Shown here piece by piece: positions 17,737 through 28,633 of a stretch of 64,000 nucleotides of DNA. How positions within the stretch are numbered: position 1 is the stretch's first letter; every line of letters starts with the position of its first letter. The translations under genes were made by a program, and so were the position numbers. This DNA is from Ferrovum sp. JA12 (GTDB lineage Bacteria > Pseudomonadota > Gammaproteobacteria > Burkholderiales > Ferrovaceae). Location of the stretch: the NCBI RefSeq assembly GCF_001431705.1, contig NZ_LJWX01000001.1, forward strand, positions 909,750 through 973,749. Direction: 5' to 3'. Below the pieces are notes generated by a model. It worked only from the letters and a program-made list of their open reading frames with translations. It had not been told where the DNA came from and did no database searches.

Positions 17737-20379
17737 TTGATGAACCAGCAAGCGAGACTTAATTATCATGCATTGAATCCACAATTCTCCGTAATGGTGG
17801 ATGCCTGTGCAGGCACAGGTAAAACCTGGTTGCTGGTATCGCGTATTATCCGTTTACTTATGGATAACATTGCGCCCAACCGAATACTTGCCATCACTTT
17901 CACCAGAAAAGCTGCCGGAGAAATGCAGGATCGTTTGCAACAATGGTGTCGTCAATTGGCCTTTGAGGACGAATCATGGGTAAAATCTTTTTTAATTGAA
18001 AGAGGTATCGGTGAGAGTGAAATAAATCATTATGTACCCAAAGCAAGAGGTTTGTATCAATTACTCATGCTGCAATCAGGAGTCAGTATATGTACCTTTG
18101 ATGAATGGTTTTTATCACTCATTCGACATGCTCCTTTATCATCAAACATCCAATATGACGTCAATCCTGGAATAGATCGATTAGCTCTACGCCATGAAGC
18201 CTGGGTGAATATATTAACCCAATTAGCCTTTAACAAAAACTCCTCCCTAGAAAAGCTTATTAAGGAAAAAGGTACTGAATCGATTAGACGGATTTTATTT
18301 GATGCTGCCAATTATCGTGTTGAATGGCAACTGTTAAACCGTCATCTGCGGCCACAACAATTATGGACTTCTGAAGATAATACACACTATCATGTATCCG
18401 AGCCGGATAAATGGTTCTATGATCAATACTTGATATCATTATTAACTTCCCTCACTCATCAACTCTCACAACTCAGTAATGCATTACGCCAGGCGGGTCT
18501 TGCTCTCTCTCAAATGGTGGCAGAACAAGCAACAATCACCGCTCTTTTATCATGGACGTTTACCCAAGAGGGGTTTGGAACACCTCGTCAAACATTGGTT
18601 AATGGCTTAAACGCTGCACAACAAAATGAGTTGATTAATGATTGGATTGACGTGATGGAAAAGTATCGGGAAGGCTATCGATACCAACTGGTATCTGAAT
18701 TAAATATCAGACTTTATGAATGTGTTGATGAATTTATTCAAGAATTACTGCGTTTAAAGACGGTACATAATGAAGCAGATTTTTCTGATATATCTTTGTG
18801 GGTTTATCAATTACTCTGTGATCCTGTAGAGGCTCCCCATTGGTTTTATAGATTGGATGCACGTTATCAGCAGGTGTTAATTGACGAATTTCAGGATACT
18901 AGTCCTCTACAATGGCATATTCTGAAACAGTGGTTTTCTAACGCTAAAGAAGCTGAGTCTGATTTGACGCTTTTTTTGGTTGGTGATCCTAAACAAGCAA
19001 TTTATCGATTTAGACGCTCTGACAGTCGTATTTTTGAGGAGGCAAGACACTTATTATTGTCCCAATATAAGGCGCAAGAGTTGACCTTATCGCAGTCCTA
19101 CAGAAGCCATCATAATATTATTAATTTGGTTAACCGTTTGTTTGAAAATAGACCTGACTTTCCACATGTTAACCATTTACCAAAATTTAATGCTACCCAC
19201 GGCGTAACCAAACTTTTCTTATTTGAGGATGCACCTGATACAGCACAGCAGACTCCCTTGGTAGAGCAGGTGGCTTTACGTCATCCACTTAAACAAGCTC
19301 GTCAGGATGAAAATAGAAACGCTTCAGAGGCTTTTTTAGTGGCACGTAATCTATTAAATGCTGTGGGGCAGCGTGAAATTATTACGGCTAATGGGAACAA
19401 GTTATTAAGCTTTGGTGATGTGTTGATATTGGCCAGAAGAAGACAGACGCTGCTTGTCTTTGAAGAGACTTTTCGGGATCATAATATTCCTTTTGTGAGT
19501 CAGCAGAAGGGGCAATTACTGTTTTATTTAGAGATTGAGGATTTGTTAAGGTTACTAAAAGTCTTAGTATATCCTGCCGATAACATTAGCTTGGCGCAGA
19601 CTCTAAAGTCTCCCATTTTTGGGTTTAAAGATGAGGATTTTTTACAATTCTCTATAACGGATTCTTGGTGGAATCAACTCTCTGAGTTGACCACTTTTAC
19701 TAAGGAGTTTGTACTCCTTAAGCACTGGCGAGATCTCTCTCAAAGAGTGCCTGTTCATGACCTCTTAGAAACTATTATTGATGAAAGCCAACTGCTATTA
19801 GCCTATCAGTCCACCTTATCCGCCGAGCGTTTTTTTCAAGTACGCGCTAATATTGAGACTTTTATTGAATTTGCTCTTTCCTGGAATAGTGGACGCTATC
19901 CAAACTTGGTGCGTTTTCTTCAAGAAATGGAGGAGTTACGTGAGGACGAAGCTCAGGCCCCAGATCAGGGAGCCCTTGGGAGTGATGGAGTTAATGCGGT
20001 ACGATTGATGACAATTCATGGTGCTAAGGGTCTTGAGTCGCCCATGGTATGGTTGGTTGATCATGATGGTTGGCAAGCAAAAAGTAAAAGTAATTACTGG
20101 CATGTTAATTGGTCCCCTGAGTTGCCTTATCCAGATTATTTTGTTTATATGCCAGAGAAGAAAATGCTGACTAAAAAGCAACTCGCTTATATTGAACAAG
20201 AATCCCTACTCCTGGAAAGAGAAGAGAACAATCTTCTTTATGTGGCACTCACTCGAGCGCAAAGTGAGTTATATATTGTGGGTGCAGTTGAGGCAAAACA
20301 AACTCCTTGGATTAAGGCATTAGTAGAGATTGGCCAAGAGTTTCCTGACTTAATTTCTGTTGAGCATGTTTTATTGTGA
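17737..20379 (+). CDS. UvrD/RecB-family helicase, AddA-like without nuclease domain
   Basis: An 880-residue SF1A DNA helicase. Walker A ACAGTGKT is at 23-30, motif Ia includes AITFTRKAAGEM, motif II is VLIDEFQDTSPLQW, motif III GDPKQAIYRFRRSD, and motifs V and VI are MTIHGAKGLE and LLYVALTRAQSELYI. AddA proteins normally carry a C-terminal nuclease and reach about 1100-1200 residues; here the chain ends soon after motif VI, so the only nuclease of the pair is in the upstream gene. It starts at the base after the upstream stop, implying coupled translation. Role: end processing for homologous recombination. Confidence 0.82.
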   Translation: MMNQQARLNYHALNPQFSVMVDACAGTGKTWLLVSRIIRLLMDNIAPNRILAITFTRKAAGEMQDRLQQWCRQLAFEDESWVKSFLIERGIGESEINHYVPKARGLYQLLMLQSGVSICTFDEWFLSLIRHAPLSSNIQYDVNPGIDRLALRHEAWVNILTQLAFNKNSSLEKLIKEKGTESIRRILFDAANYRVEWQLLNRHLRPQQLWTSEDNTHYHVSEPDKWFYDQYLISLLTSLTHQLSQLSNALRQAGLALSQMVAEQATITALLSWTFTQEGFGTPRQTLVNGLNAAQQNELINDWIDVMEKYREGYRYQLVSELNIRLYECVDEFIQELLRLKTVHNEADFSDISLWVYQLLCDPVEAPHWFYRLDARYQQVLIDEFQDTSPLQWHILKQWFSNAKEAESDLTLFLVGDPKQAIYRFRRSDSRIFEEARHLLLSQYKAQELTLSQSYRSHHNIINLVNRLFENRPDFPHVNHLPKFNATHGVTKLFLFEDAPDTAQQTPLVEQVALRHPLKQARQDENRNASEAFLVARNLLNAVGQREIITANGNKLLSFGDVLILARRRQTLLVFEETFRDHNIPFVSQQKGQLLFYLEIEDLLRLLKVLVYPADNISLAQTLKSPIFGFKDEDFLQFSITDSWWNQLSELTTFTKEFVLLKHWRDLSQRVPVHDLLETIIDESQLLLAYQSTLSAERFFQVRANIETFIEFALSWNSGRYPNLVRFLQEMEELREDEAQAPDQGALGSDGVNAVRLMTIHGAKGLESPMVWLVDHDGWQAKSKSNYWHVNWSPELPYPDYFVYMPEKKMLTKKQLAYIEQESLLLEREENNLLYVALTRAQSELYIVGAVEAKQTPWIKALVEIGQEFPDLISVEHVLL

Positions 20380-20386
20380 AATAAAA

Positions 20387-20412
20387 AAGCCGGAGCAGTA
20401 GCACCGGCTTTT
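20387..20412. terminator. bidirectional terminator between the repair genes and sodB
   Basis: AAGCCGG (20387-20393) pairs with CCGGCTT (20404-20410) around a 10-base loop, with A-rich sequence on the left and TTTT on the right. It can serve the plus-strand helicase gene and the convergent sodB. Confidence 0.75.
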
Positions 20413-20459
20413 CTCTCACCATTTTTCTTTATCGTGTAACTAAAGCGTTCAAAATGGTT

Positions 20460-21047
20460 TTATGCTGCAAAATTGCTCACCGCAAATTCCCAGTTTACAA
20501 GGTGATTTAAAAAGGTTTCAACAAATTTAGGACGTAAATTGCGGTGGTCAATATAGTAGGCATGTTCCCATACATCAATACATAACAGTGCTGTATCACC
20601 GGTGGTGAGTGGGGTACCTGCTGCACCCATGTTAACAATCTCAAGATCGCCGTTGTCTTTTTTAACAAGCCATGTCCAACCAGAACCAAAGTTCCCTACG
20701 GCAGAGGTTTGAAAGGCCTTTTTAAATTCATCTAAAGAGCCCCACTTTTTGTTAATGGCCTCCAGTAAAGCGCCAGAGGGTGATCCACCACCTTGTGGAC
20801 TTAGACAATGCCAGAAAAAGCTGTGATTCCATACCTGTGCCGCATTATTGTAAATGCCACCTGCAGGGGCTTTTTTTACAATAGACTCAAGATCTAAACT
20901 TTCAAACTCAGTCCCTTTAATTAAATTATTTAAATTAACGACGTATGCATTGTGATGCTTGCTATAGTGATAATCAAAGGTTTCTTCGCTCATATGTGGT
21001 ACTAAAGCATTTTTTGCATAAGGTAGAGCTGGTAATTGATGTTCCAT
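20460..21047 (-). CDS. sodB: superoxide dismutase, iron type
   Basis: A 195-residue Fe/Mn-family superoxide dismutase. Metal ligands are visible in the N-terminal HHNAYV helix region, WNHSFFWHCL, and DVWEHAYYID. The glutamine/glycine pattern around AAQVWNHSFFW and FGSGWTWLV, and the starting sequence MEHQLPALPYAKNAL, favour the iron enzyme. It dismutates superoxide in the cytoplasm. Convergent with the repair helicase gene and downstream of aceE, from which a terminator separates it. Confidence 0.95.
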   Translation of the reverse strand: MEHQLPALPYAKNALVPHMSEETFDYHYSKHHNAYVVNLNNLIKGTEFESLDLESIVKKAPAGGIYNNAAQVWNHSFFWHCLSPQGGGSPSGALLEAINKKWGSLDEFKKAFQTSAVGNFGSGWTWLVKKDNGDLEIVNMGAAGTPLTTGDTALLCIDVWEHAYYIDHRNLRPKFVETFLNHLVNWEFAVSNFAA

Positions 21048-21116
21048 TTAAATCTCCAAGACAATAAAGTTTAGACTAATTCCATAAATATACTAAAAAA
21101 AAGGACACAAAAGAAT

Positions 21117-21144
21117 CCCCCTCAAGATTATTTTCTTGAGGGGG
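21117..21144 (-). terminator. terminator of aceE
   Basis: An 11-bp perfect stem (CCCCCTCAAGA 21117-21127 with 21134-21144) six bases after the aceE stop, followed on the minus strand by ATTCTTTTG. It isolates aceE from sodB. Confidence 0.8.
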
Positions 21145-21150
21145 TGTTTA

Positions 21151-23811
21151 TTACACCGACGTAGGAAGAGGCTTTTCTGGATTGATGTTGTATTTCTTAA
21201 TAGCTTCAACAACCACTTCTGCCTTAATTTTCCCCTCTTCAGCCAAAGCGCTCAGTGCTGTCACGGTAACGTAGTAACGATCAACTTCAAAGAAGTGTCT
21301 AAGCTTTGCTCTGGTGTCAGATCGACCAAAACCATCTGTTCCCAGGGTAATATATTTTCTAGGAACAAAAGCGCGAATCTGCTCAGAAAAGTTTTTCATG
21401 TAATCCGTGGCAGCAATAATGGGGCCAGTAGTATTTTGAAGACACGTTTCTACATAAGGTAGCTTTCTTGGAGCGGTGGGATGTAGACGATTCCAACGAA
21501 GACAGGCTTGCCCCTCACGCGCCAATTCATTGAAGCTCGTGGCACTCCATACTTGGCTGTTCACGCCCCAGTCTTGTGCGAGTAATTCGGAAGCAGCAAT
21601 CACTTCACGCAGAATGGAGCCGCTACCTAAAAGTTGTACCTCAGGAGCTTTGGCGTTATCTCGACGTGATTGGAATAAGTACATCCCTTTAAGAATGCCT
21701 GGTTCCGCTCCCTGTGGCATGGCTGGGTGTGAGTAGTTTTCATTCAAGGTGGTAATGTAGTAGAAAATATTTTCTTGTTCTTGATACATCCTCCTCAGAC
21801 CGTCTTGAATGATAACTGCTACCTCGTAGGCGAAAGTTGGGTCGTAGGATACACAATTTGGTATGAAACTAGCGTGAATTTGACTGTGTCCATCTTGATG
21901 TTGCAATCCTTCTCCGTTTAGCGTTGTTCTGCCGGAGGTACCACCAATTAAGAAACCACGGCATTGCATATCTCCTGCCGCCCAGGCTAAGTCACCGATG
22001 CGCTGGAATCCAAACATGGAGTAGAAGATATAAAAAGGTATTGTTGTTACTCCATGGTTAGAATAGGCCGTTGCAGCGGCTATCCAGGATGAAAAAGCAC
22101 CAGCTTCATTAATCCCCTCTTGTAAAATTTGACCATTCACATCCTCACGGTAATACATTAACTGGTCATGATCTTGGGGCTCATATAACTGTCCCACAGA
22201 AGAGTAAATACCAAGGCTTCTAAACATTCCCTCCATACCAAAGGTTCTCGATTCATCAGGAACAATAGGCACTATTAACTTACTTAGCTCTTTGTCTCGA
22301 GTAAGTAATGTCAAAATTCGAACAAAGGCCATGGTGGTAGAGGATTGTCTGTCTTCTGTACTGTGTAACAGAGAGTCAAAGTAGGACAGAGGAGGAATAG
22401 GGAGTTTAGGAACATCATGACGTCTAACTGGCATATAGCCACCAAGCTTCTCACGCTGTTGACGCAGATAGGTAATCTCTGGACTGTCTTCAGCAGGGCG
22501 ATAAAATGGCGTTTCTTGTAGCAGTTCATCAGAGATCGGTATGTCGAAGCGATCACGGAATTGTTTGAGAGCATTTCCCCCCATTTTTTTCTGCTGGTGC
22601 GTAATGTTCTGGCCTTCACCCGACTCGCCCATACCGTAGCCTTTCACAGTTTTAGCTAGAATAACAGTGGGCTGGCCTGTGTGGCGCACTGCAGACATAT
22701 AGGCGTTATAGACTTTAAAAGGATCGTGACCACCACGATTTAAGCGCCAAATATCATCATCTGTCATGTTAGCCACAAGTCGAGCCAGCTCAGGATATTT
22801 ACCAAAAAAATGTTTTCTCACGTAAGCGCCATCACGCGCTTTCATACTTTGGTATTCCCCGTCCACCACTTCCATCATACGTTGCAATAGAAGTCCTGAA
22901 CGATCTTTAGCGATAAGTTGATCCCATTGTCTGCCCCAAATGACTTTGATTACATTCCAGCCGGCACCACGGAAATCAGCTTCTAACTCTTGAATAATTT
23001 TGCCATTACCGCGCACGGGACCATCTAGTCGCTGTAGGTTACAATTCACCACAAAAATAAGATTATCTAGTTTTTCTCTGGCCGCAAGAGAGATGGCACC
23101 CAGAGACTCCGGTTCGTCCATTTCACCATCACCCATAAAAGCCCATACTTTACGGTTATCGGTTTTGGCAATGCCCCGGTTTTGTAGGTATTTCATGAAA
23201 CGAGCTTGGTAAATAGCCATTAATGGTCCAAGCCCCATTGAAACGGTGGGCATTTGCCAAAAATCCGGCATTAACCAAGGATGTGGGTACGAAGATAATC
23301 CTCCACCATCCACCTCTTGGCGAAATTTAGATAATTGGTCTTCGTTCAATCGTCCTTCTAGGAAGGCGCGTGCATAAATGCCTGGGGCAGAATGGCCTTG
23401 AATATACAATAAATCACCACCATGCTCAGCAGTGGGCGCATGAAAAAAATGATCAAAACCAACATCATATAGTGTGGCGGCAGACTGAAAACTTGCTATA
23501 TGCCCCCCCAGTTCACTGGAAGTCCGGTTGGCTCTTAAAACCATGGCCATGGCGTTCCAACGTATCAGAGAGCGCACCCGGTGCTCCATTTCAGGATCCC
23601 CTGGGATTCCAATCTCTTGATGAGGAGGAATAGTATTAATATAAGCGGTATTAGCGCTGTAAGGGAGATAAGCGCCTGAACGTCTGGCTTTATCAATTAA
23701 TTGCTCGAGAATATAATGAGCCCTTTCAGGACCTTCTAGTTCTAAAACAGCCTCTAAGGCATCAAGCCATTCTTGTGTTTCTTGTTTGTCATTATCTGGC
23801 ACTGCGGACAT
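21151..23811 (-). CDS. aceE: pyruvate dehydrogenase E1 component, homodimeric
   Basis: An 886-residue E1, the length of the E. coli enzyme. It decarboxylates pyruvate with thiamine diphosphate and passes the acetyl group to the lipoyl domain of E2. The cofactor motif GDGEMDEPES...NCNLQRLDG is intact, as are the N-terminal HIASFQSAATLYDVGFDHFF and the C-terminal WSATSFNEL region. The family is usually followed by aceF and lpd; here a strong terminator lies directly downstream and sodB follows, so E2 and E3 must be elsewhere. Confidence 0.97.
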   Translation of the reverse strand: MSAVPDNDKQETQEWLDALEAVLELEGPERAHYILEQLIDKARRSGAYLPYSANTAYINTIPPHQEIGIPGDPEMEHRVRSLIRWNAMAMVLRANRTSSELGGHIASFQSAATLYDVGFDHFFHAPTAEHGGDLLYIQGHSAPGIYARAFLEGRLNEDQLSKFRQEVDGGGLSSYPHPWLMPDFWQMPTVSMGLGPLMAIYQARFMKYLQNRGIAKTDNRKVWAFMGDGEMDEPESLGAISLAAREKLDNLIFVVNCNLQRLDGPVRGNGKIIQELEADFRGAGWNVIKVIWGRQWDQLIAKDRSGLLLQRMMEVVDGEYQSMKARDGAYVRKHFFGKYPELARLVANMTDDDIWRLNRGGHDPFKVYNAYMSAVRHTGQPTVILAKTVKGYGMGESGEGQNITHQQKKMGGNALKQFRDRFDIPISDELLQETPFYRPAEDSPEITYLRQQREKLGGYMPVRRHDVPKLPIPPLSYFDSLLHSTEDRQSSTTMAFVRILTLLTRDKELSKLIVPIVPDESRTFGMEGMFRSLGIYSSVGQLYEPQDHDQLMYYREDVNGQILQEGINEAGAFSSWIAAATAYSNHGVTTIPFYIFYSMFGFQRIGDLAWAAGDMQCRGFLIGGTSGRTTLNGEGLQHQDGHSQIHASFIPNCVSYDPTFAYEVAVIIQDGLRRMYQEQENIFYYITTLNENYSHPAMPQGAEPGILKGMYLFQSRRDNAKAPEVQLLGSGSILREVIAASELLAQDWGVNSQVWSATSFNELAREGQACLRWNRLHPTAPRKLPYVETCLQNTTGPIIAATDYMKNFSEQIRAFVPRKYITLGTDGFGRSDTRAKLRHFFEVDRYYVTVTALSALAEEGKIKAEVVVEAIKKYNINPEKPLPTSV

Positions 23812-23909
23812 ATTGGTTTCCCTCGCGATCAGCGGTTAATTTATTAGGTGAATTCCTCCTGTCGGGATCGCCGACTAATCTCTATATTACTGCCAAAATT
23901 AATTCGATG

Positions 23910-24401
23910 CTATGGCTTTGAAGAGAGGGTAGGGTTAAGCCAGTGGCCTGATCGCCCCCCGCTTTTTTCAACAAGAAAAACTTCTCTGATTATCATTGCC
24001 TTATCGGTAGCTTTGAGCATGTCATAAATAGTCAATAAACCAATTTGTACGCCCGTCAACGCTTCCATTTCTACCCCAGTTTTTCCGGTGGTTTCAACAA
24101 CCACTTGGCAATGTACTAGTGAGTTTTCAGTGTCGCATTGAAACTCAACATTGATATGGGTTAAAGACAGAGGGTGGCATAAAGGAATTAACTCAGAGGT
24201 TTTTTTAGCTCCTTGGATAGCAGCAATTTGTGCCACGGCTAAGACATCCCCTTTTTTAGCTTGCCCCTTGATAACTAATTCGAGAGTAGAAGGCTGCATA
24301 GCAAGGGTGCCCATTGCTATGGCACGTCGGTGGGTAGCAGGCTTGTCTGCTACGTTTACCATGTGTGCGTCGCCCTGTGAGTTAAAGTGTGTGAGTGCCA
24401 T
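23910..24401 (-). CDS. moaC: cyclic pyranopterin monophosphate synthase MoaC
   Basis: A 163-residue protein of the molybdenum cofactor pathway. It converts the 3',8-cyclo-GTP product of MoaA into cyclic pyranopterin monophosphate. Typical segments are present: [44 protein letters not shown] and [20 protein letters not shown]. The start matches the family. No other moa gene is in the window. It is divergent from the BepA-like protease gene, with 43 bases between them. Confidence 0.96.
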   Translation of the reverse strand: MALTHFNSQGDAHMVNVADKPATHRRAIAMGTLAMQPSTLELVIKGQAKKGDVLAVAQIAAIQGAKKTSELIPLCHPLSLTHINVEFQCDTENSLVHCQVVVETTGKTGVEMEALTGVQIGLLTIYDMLKATDKAMIIREVFLVEKSGGRSGHWLNPTLSSKP

Positions 24402-24444
24402 GGTTTTGAATAAAAAAACAATTGTTTTAGGGTATCATATATTC

Positions 24445-25878
24445 ATGAAACGTATATTTTTATATCTCTTAGTTTACTGTTTTACCATTAATGGTAATGC
24501 AGGAGATTTACCTGATCTTGGTGATAGTTCGGCCAACTATCTGTCTACCCAAGATGAATCAGCTCTTGGTCGTCAGGTGATGATGGAAATTAGATCTGAT
24601 CCAGCTTATTTTACTGACCCGGAATCCGTTGATTTTGTTAATCATGTAGCAGGTCGTTTACTGGCGGTCAGTGAGGATGCTGTGGGTATGCATTTTGAAG
24701 TCTTTATTTTACAAGACCCAACACTCAATGCTTTTGCAATGCCTGGTGGTTATATCGGTGTTCATACTGGCTTGATTTTAGCTGCCGAGAATGAATCGGA
24801 GTTGGCCTCAGTGTTAGCTCACGAAATTTCTCACGTTACGCAGCATCACGTGGCTCGTGAAATGGAGGCGCAAAGCCAAAATATGCCACTGACTTTAGCT
24901 GCTATGGCGGCCGCTCTGTTGGCAGCCAGATCGAGCCCAGATGCGGCGGTGGGAGGGATAATGGGAGCGCAGGCAGGTGCCATTCAGGCGCAACTTAATT
25001 CAAGTCGTGGTTATGAAAGAGAGGCTGACCGCTTGGGTATCCAGCGGTTAGTTCACTCAGGTTATGACCCTCGCGCTATGTGGACTTTTTTTGAAAAACT
25101 TCAGCATTATGATAGTTTTTATGAGGGGGTTCCTGCTTTTCTTCAAACTCACCCTTTGACCACTGAGCGTTTAGCAGAGATACAAAATAGACTACAAAAT
25201 GTACCTTATAGACAAGTTCAAGACGGTCCTAATTTTCAGATGATTCGCTCCAGAATAAAAGCTTTAGTGGGAACACCCAATGAAGCAGTTCGCTCGTTCG
25301 CTGGCGAAGAGCTCAATCCAAAATATCCACAAGACCAACCTGAAATTTACGGCTACGCCGTGGCTCTATGGAGAAATCATCAGTATACAGAGGCGCTGCA
25401 AAAATTAGACAGCATTCGTTTGTATGCAAAAGTGAATCCAATGTTTTTAAGTCTTAATGCAGCTATTGTGCACGATGAAGGTAAGCTTGAGTTAGCCCTT
25501 GATCTTTATCGCCAAGCATTAGCTCAGTATCCTGATGAACGAGCACTTAATTATGGATTTATTAAAACCATGCTTGATTTGCATCGAGATCAAGAGGCCT
25601 TAAACTTTATCCATAAAAGAATCAGTTATAACCAACAAGATGCAAAACTCTATGATTACGAGGCGCGGGGTTTTGCCGCATTGAATCAGCAGTTATTAAG
25701 TCACCAAGCTTTGGCCTATTACTATGAGCATATGGATAACTTTAGCGCGGCCCTTGACCAATTGCAAATCGCTTTGAAAGCCGGTGACGGAGATTTTTAT
25801 CAAAAATCGTCCGTCGAGGCACAAATTAATACTCTTAAAAACGTGTTGTTAGCAGATAAAGCCAATCGTAAAAAATAA
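24445..25878 (+). CDS. bepA: periplasmic M48 metalloprotease with TPR repeats, BepA-like
   Basis: A 477-residue exported protein. A signal peptide covers about residues 1-19. The zinc site is HEISH at 126-130 with the third ligand E191 in EREAD, as in M48 peptidases, and the C-terminal third is built of TPR-like helices. BepA/YfgC assists outer-membrane protein assembly and degrades stalled LptD. ATG 24445 is chosen because it begins the signal peptide; the frame extends upstream to 24151 only as a shadow through moaC. It ends four bases from the convergent valS stop. Confidence 0.9.
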   Translation: MKRIFLYLLVYCFTINGNAGDLPDLGDSSANYLSTQDESALGRQVMMEIRSDPAYFTDPESVDFVNHVAGRLLAVSEDAVGMHFEVFILQDPTLNAFAMPGGYIGVHTGLILAAENESELASVLAHEISHVTQHHVAREMEAQSQNMPLTLAAMAAALLAARSSPDAAVGGIMGAQAGAIQAQLNSSRGYEREADRLGIQRLVHSGYDPRAMWTFFEKLQHYDSFYEGVPAFLQTHPLTTERLAEIQNRLQNVPYRQVQDGPNFQMIRSRIKALVGTPNEAVRSFAGEELNPKYPQDQPEIYGYAVALWRNHQYTEALQKLDSIRLYAKVNPMFLSLNAAIVHDEGKLELALDLYRQALAQYPDERALNYGFIKTMLDLHRDQEALNFIHKRISYNQQDAKLYDYEARGFAALNQQLLSHQALAYYYEHMDNFSAALDQLQIALKAGDGDFYQKSSVEAQINTLKNVLLADKANRKK

Positions 25879-25882
25879 TATT

Positions 25883-28633
25883 TTATTCTGCTAGACGAGC
25901 CACCTGTTGAGTCAGTTCGTGAACTTGTTTTTCAAACTGACTTAATCTTACTTTTTCTTGGTTAACAACTTCAATCGGTGCTTTATCAACAAAACTGGGA
26001 TTATTGAGTTTTTGATGAGCTTTAGTTATTTCACCATTTAATTTCTCAATTTGTTTATTGAGCCGCAATATTTCAGCAGCAATATCTATCTCAACCTTGA
26101 GCATTAGTTTATATTCATTCACCACTGCAACAGACGCTGAGGTGTTCTCTAAACTTTGATTGTCCACAAATACGACTTCACTTAACCTCGCAAGATGAAC
26201 AAGATGCTCAGTGAAGGATGTTAATTGATTAGTATTTCCACTAATATAAAGAGGAACTCGATCTTTAGGAGATAAATTCATTTCCGAGCGCAGTGTTCGA
26301 CAGGCATTAACCAGTTCTTTGAGTAATTGAATCTGTTGATCAGCTTCTTTGTTAACATGTTGACTAAGAAACTCTGGATAGGAAGCAATCATTATGCTTT
26401 TTTCATGTTTACCCACCAAGGGTGATACTTTTTGCCATAGTTCTTCAGTAATAAATGGCATGAGCGGATGAGCTAAGCGAAGCACAGTTTCTAAAGTGTG
26501 AATCAGGGTATAGCGGGTTGAGTACTGTATATTTTCATCAGATGTATTAAGAGAGGTTTTAGCTAATTCCACATACCAGTCGCAATAGTGATCCCAAATT
26601 AGTTGATAAACACATCGTGCCGCAAGATCAAAACGATAGCTTGTAAAGTGATCCGTAACTTCTTTAATACTCTGATTAAGTTGGCTTAACATCCATTGAT
26701 CAATAAAATTAAAGACCTTAGGAGGGGTGGTGTAAGCTATTTGATGATCAGGAATATTCATTAGTACATAGCGGGTAGCATTCCAAATCTTATTACAAAA
26801 ATTGCGATATCCCTCACAACGCTGTAAATCAAATTTGATATCACGTCCATGGGTCGCAAGGCTAGCAAAGGTGAAGCGCAAGGCATCGGTTCCAAAACTG
26901 GGAATACCTTTAGGGAATTCGTTGCGCGTTGCTTTCTCAATGGCTTTTGCCTGTTTTGGGTCCATCAAGTTACTGGTTCTTTTTTTAACCAAACTGTCTA
27001 AGTCAATCCCATCAATTATATCTATTGGATCCAGAATATTACCCTTAGATTTACTCATTTTTTGTCCATGAGCATCGCGCACTAATCCCGTAATATACAC
27101 CTCCTGAAAGGGGATTTTTCCCGTGAAGTGGCTTGTCATCATGATCATACGTGCAACCCAAAAGAAAATAATGTCAAAGCCAGTAACCAGAACATTAGTC
27201 GGTAAATACGTTGCTAATTCTGCTGTTTGCTCGGGCCAGCCTAATGTTGAAAAAGGCCATAAAGCGGAGGAGAACCAAGTATCTAACACATCTTCATCTT
27301 GGGTTAGATCGCTATTTGCTGCCAGAGCTTCAGCTTCGGCTTGGGTATGCGCAACATACACATGACCAGCCTTATCATACCAAGCAGGAATTCGATGCCC
27401 CCACCACAGTTGTCTTGATATACACCAGTCCTGAATATTAGTTAACCAATGATTGTAAGTATTGGTCCAGTTTTCTGGAATAAAACGGATTTGCTCTGAG
27501 GCAACCAATTCTAGAGCTTGTTCAGCAAATCCTTCCATCCGAACAAACCATTGGTCTGAGAGCATGGGTTCGATAACCGATCTTGTGCGGTCCCCTCTGG
27601 GAACCATTAGTGTATGCTTTTTTGATTCAGCTAAAAGTCCCTGCGCTTCAATTTCATCAAGTACCTTTTGTCGGGCAACAAAACGATCTAACCCTCGATA
27701 ATCTTGGGGGACTTGATCGTTTAACTGAGCTTCCTTAGTGAAGATATTAATGGGTGTTAATTGATGTCGATTACCCACTTGATAATCATTAAAATCATGA
27801 GCTGGGGTAATTTTTACACATCCTGTTCCAAAGGAACTGTCCACATAATTATCAGCAATAATGGGAATTTGTCTATTCGTTAGGGGTAGTTGTAGGGTTT
27901 TTCCTATGAGGGATTGATACCGTTCATCTTGAGGATTCACTGCGACTGCCACGTCACCAAAAAGCGTTTCAGGACGAGTTGTTGCTACGACTAAAAACTC
28001 ACCTGGTTGGTTGACGATGGGGTAGCGTATATGCCAAAGAAATCCAGCTTCTTCTTCGGCGACCACTTCAAGATCAGACACAGCAGTTTGTAAAACAGGG
28101 TCCCAATTAACTAATCGCTTCCCACGATAAATTAGACCTTGTCGATATAATTTAACAAATACTTCATTCACTGCTCGTGACAGCCCCTCATCCATGGTGA
28201 AGCGCTCACGTTCCCAATCACATGAACTACCTAATCGACGCATTTGACGGGTAATGGTGGAACCAGATTGCTCTTTCCATTGCCACACTTTTTCAAGAAA
28301 AGACTCCCGGCCAAGTGTTTTTCTATCAGTTCCTTGAGCTTCTAGTTGTCTTTCCACTACAATTTGAGTAGCAATCCCAGCATGATCTGTGCCTGCTTGC
28401 CATAAAGTATTATCGCCACGCATCCGATGGTAGCGTATTAATGCATCCATTAATGTGTGTTGGAAAGCGTGCCCCATATGTAACGTGCCCGTTACGTTAG
28501 GTGGAGGCAACAAAATAGCGTATGGTTTACTTGATGGTAGGTGGCGTGCTTTAAATAAGCCTTCTTTCTCCCAAAAGGGATACCAACAGGATTCTATGGA
28601 GTGTGGATCAAAGCTTTTATCTAATTCAATCAT
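25883..28633 (-). CDS. valS: valyl-tRNA synthetase
   Basis: A 916-residue class I synthetase charging tRNA-Val. The HIGH motif is HMGH in [12 protein letters not shown] and the KMSKS loop is intact ([10 protein letters not shown]). The CP1 editing domain lies between them, followed by the anticodon-binding helices and the C-terminal coiled coil typical of ValRS ([18 protein letters not shown]). It overlaps the holC stop by one base at 28633, so translation is coupled in the pepA-holC-valS operon. Confidence 0.98.
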   Translation of the reverse strand: MIELDKSFDPHSIESCWYPFWEKEGLFKARHLPSSKPYAILLPPPNVTGTLHMGHAFQHTLMDALIRYHRMRGDNTLWQAGTDHAGIATQIVVERQLEAQGTDRKTLGRESFLEKVWQWKEQSGSTITRQMRRLGSSCDWERERFTMDEGLSRAVNEVFVKLYRQGLIYRGKRLVNWDPVLQTAVSDLEVVAEEEAGFLWHIRYPIVNQPGEFLVVATTRPETLFGDVAVAVNPQDERYQSLIGKTLQLPLTNRQIPIIADNYVDSSFGTGCVKITPAHDFNDYQVGNRHQLTPINIFTKEAQLNDQVPQDYRGLDRFVARQKVLDEIEAQGLLAESKKHTLMVPRGDRTRSVIEPMLSDQWFVRMEGFAEQALELVASEQIRFIPENWTNTYNHWLTNIQDWCISRQLWWGHRIPAWYDKAGHVYVAHTQAEAEALAANSDLTQDEDVLDTWFSSALWPFSTLGWPEQTAELATYLPTNVLVTGFDIIFFWVARMIMMTSHFTGKIPFQEVYITGLVRDAHGQKMSKSKGNILDPIDIIDGIDLDSLVKKRTSNLMDPKQAKAIEKATRNEFPKGIPSFGTDALRFTFASLATHGRDIKFDLQRCEGYRNFCNKIWNATRYVLMNIPDHQIAYTTPPKVFNFIDQWMLSQLNQSIKEVTDHFTSYRFDLAARCVYQLIWDHYCDWYVELAKTSLNTSDENIQYSTRYTLIHTLETVLRLAHPLMPFITEELWQKVSPLVGKHEKSIMIASYPEFLSQHVNKEADQQIQLLKELVNACRTLRSEMNLSPKDRVPLYISGNTNQLTSFTEHLVHLARLSEVVFVDNQSLENTSASVAVVNEYKLMLKVEIDIAAEILRLNKQIEKLNGEITKAHQKLNNPSFVDKAPIEVVNQEKVRLSQFEKQVHELTQQVARLAE

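Noticed and set aside
24151..24444. A longer start for the BepA-like protease
   Set aside because: The extension runs antisense through moaC and would bury the signal peptide that begins at ATG 24445.
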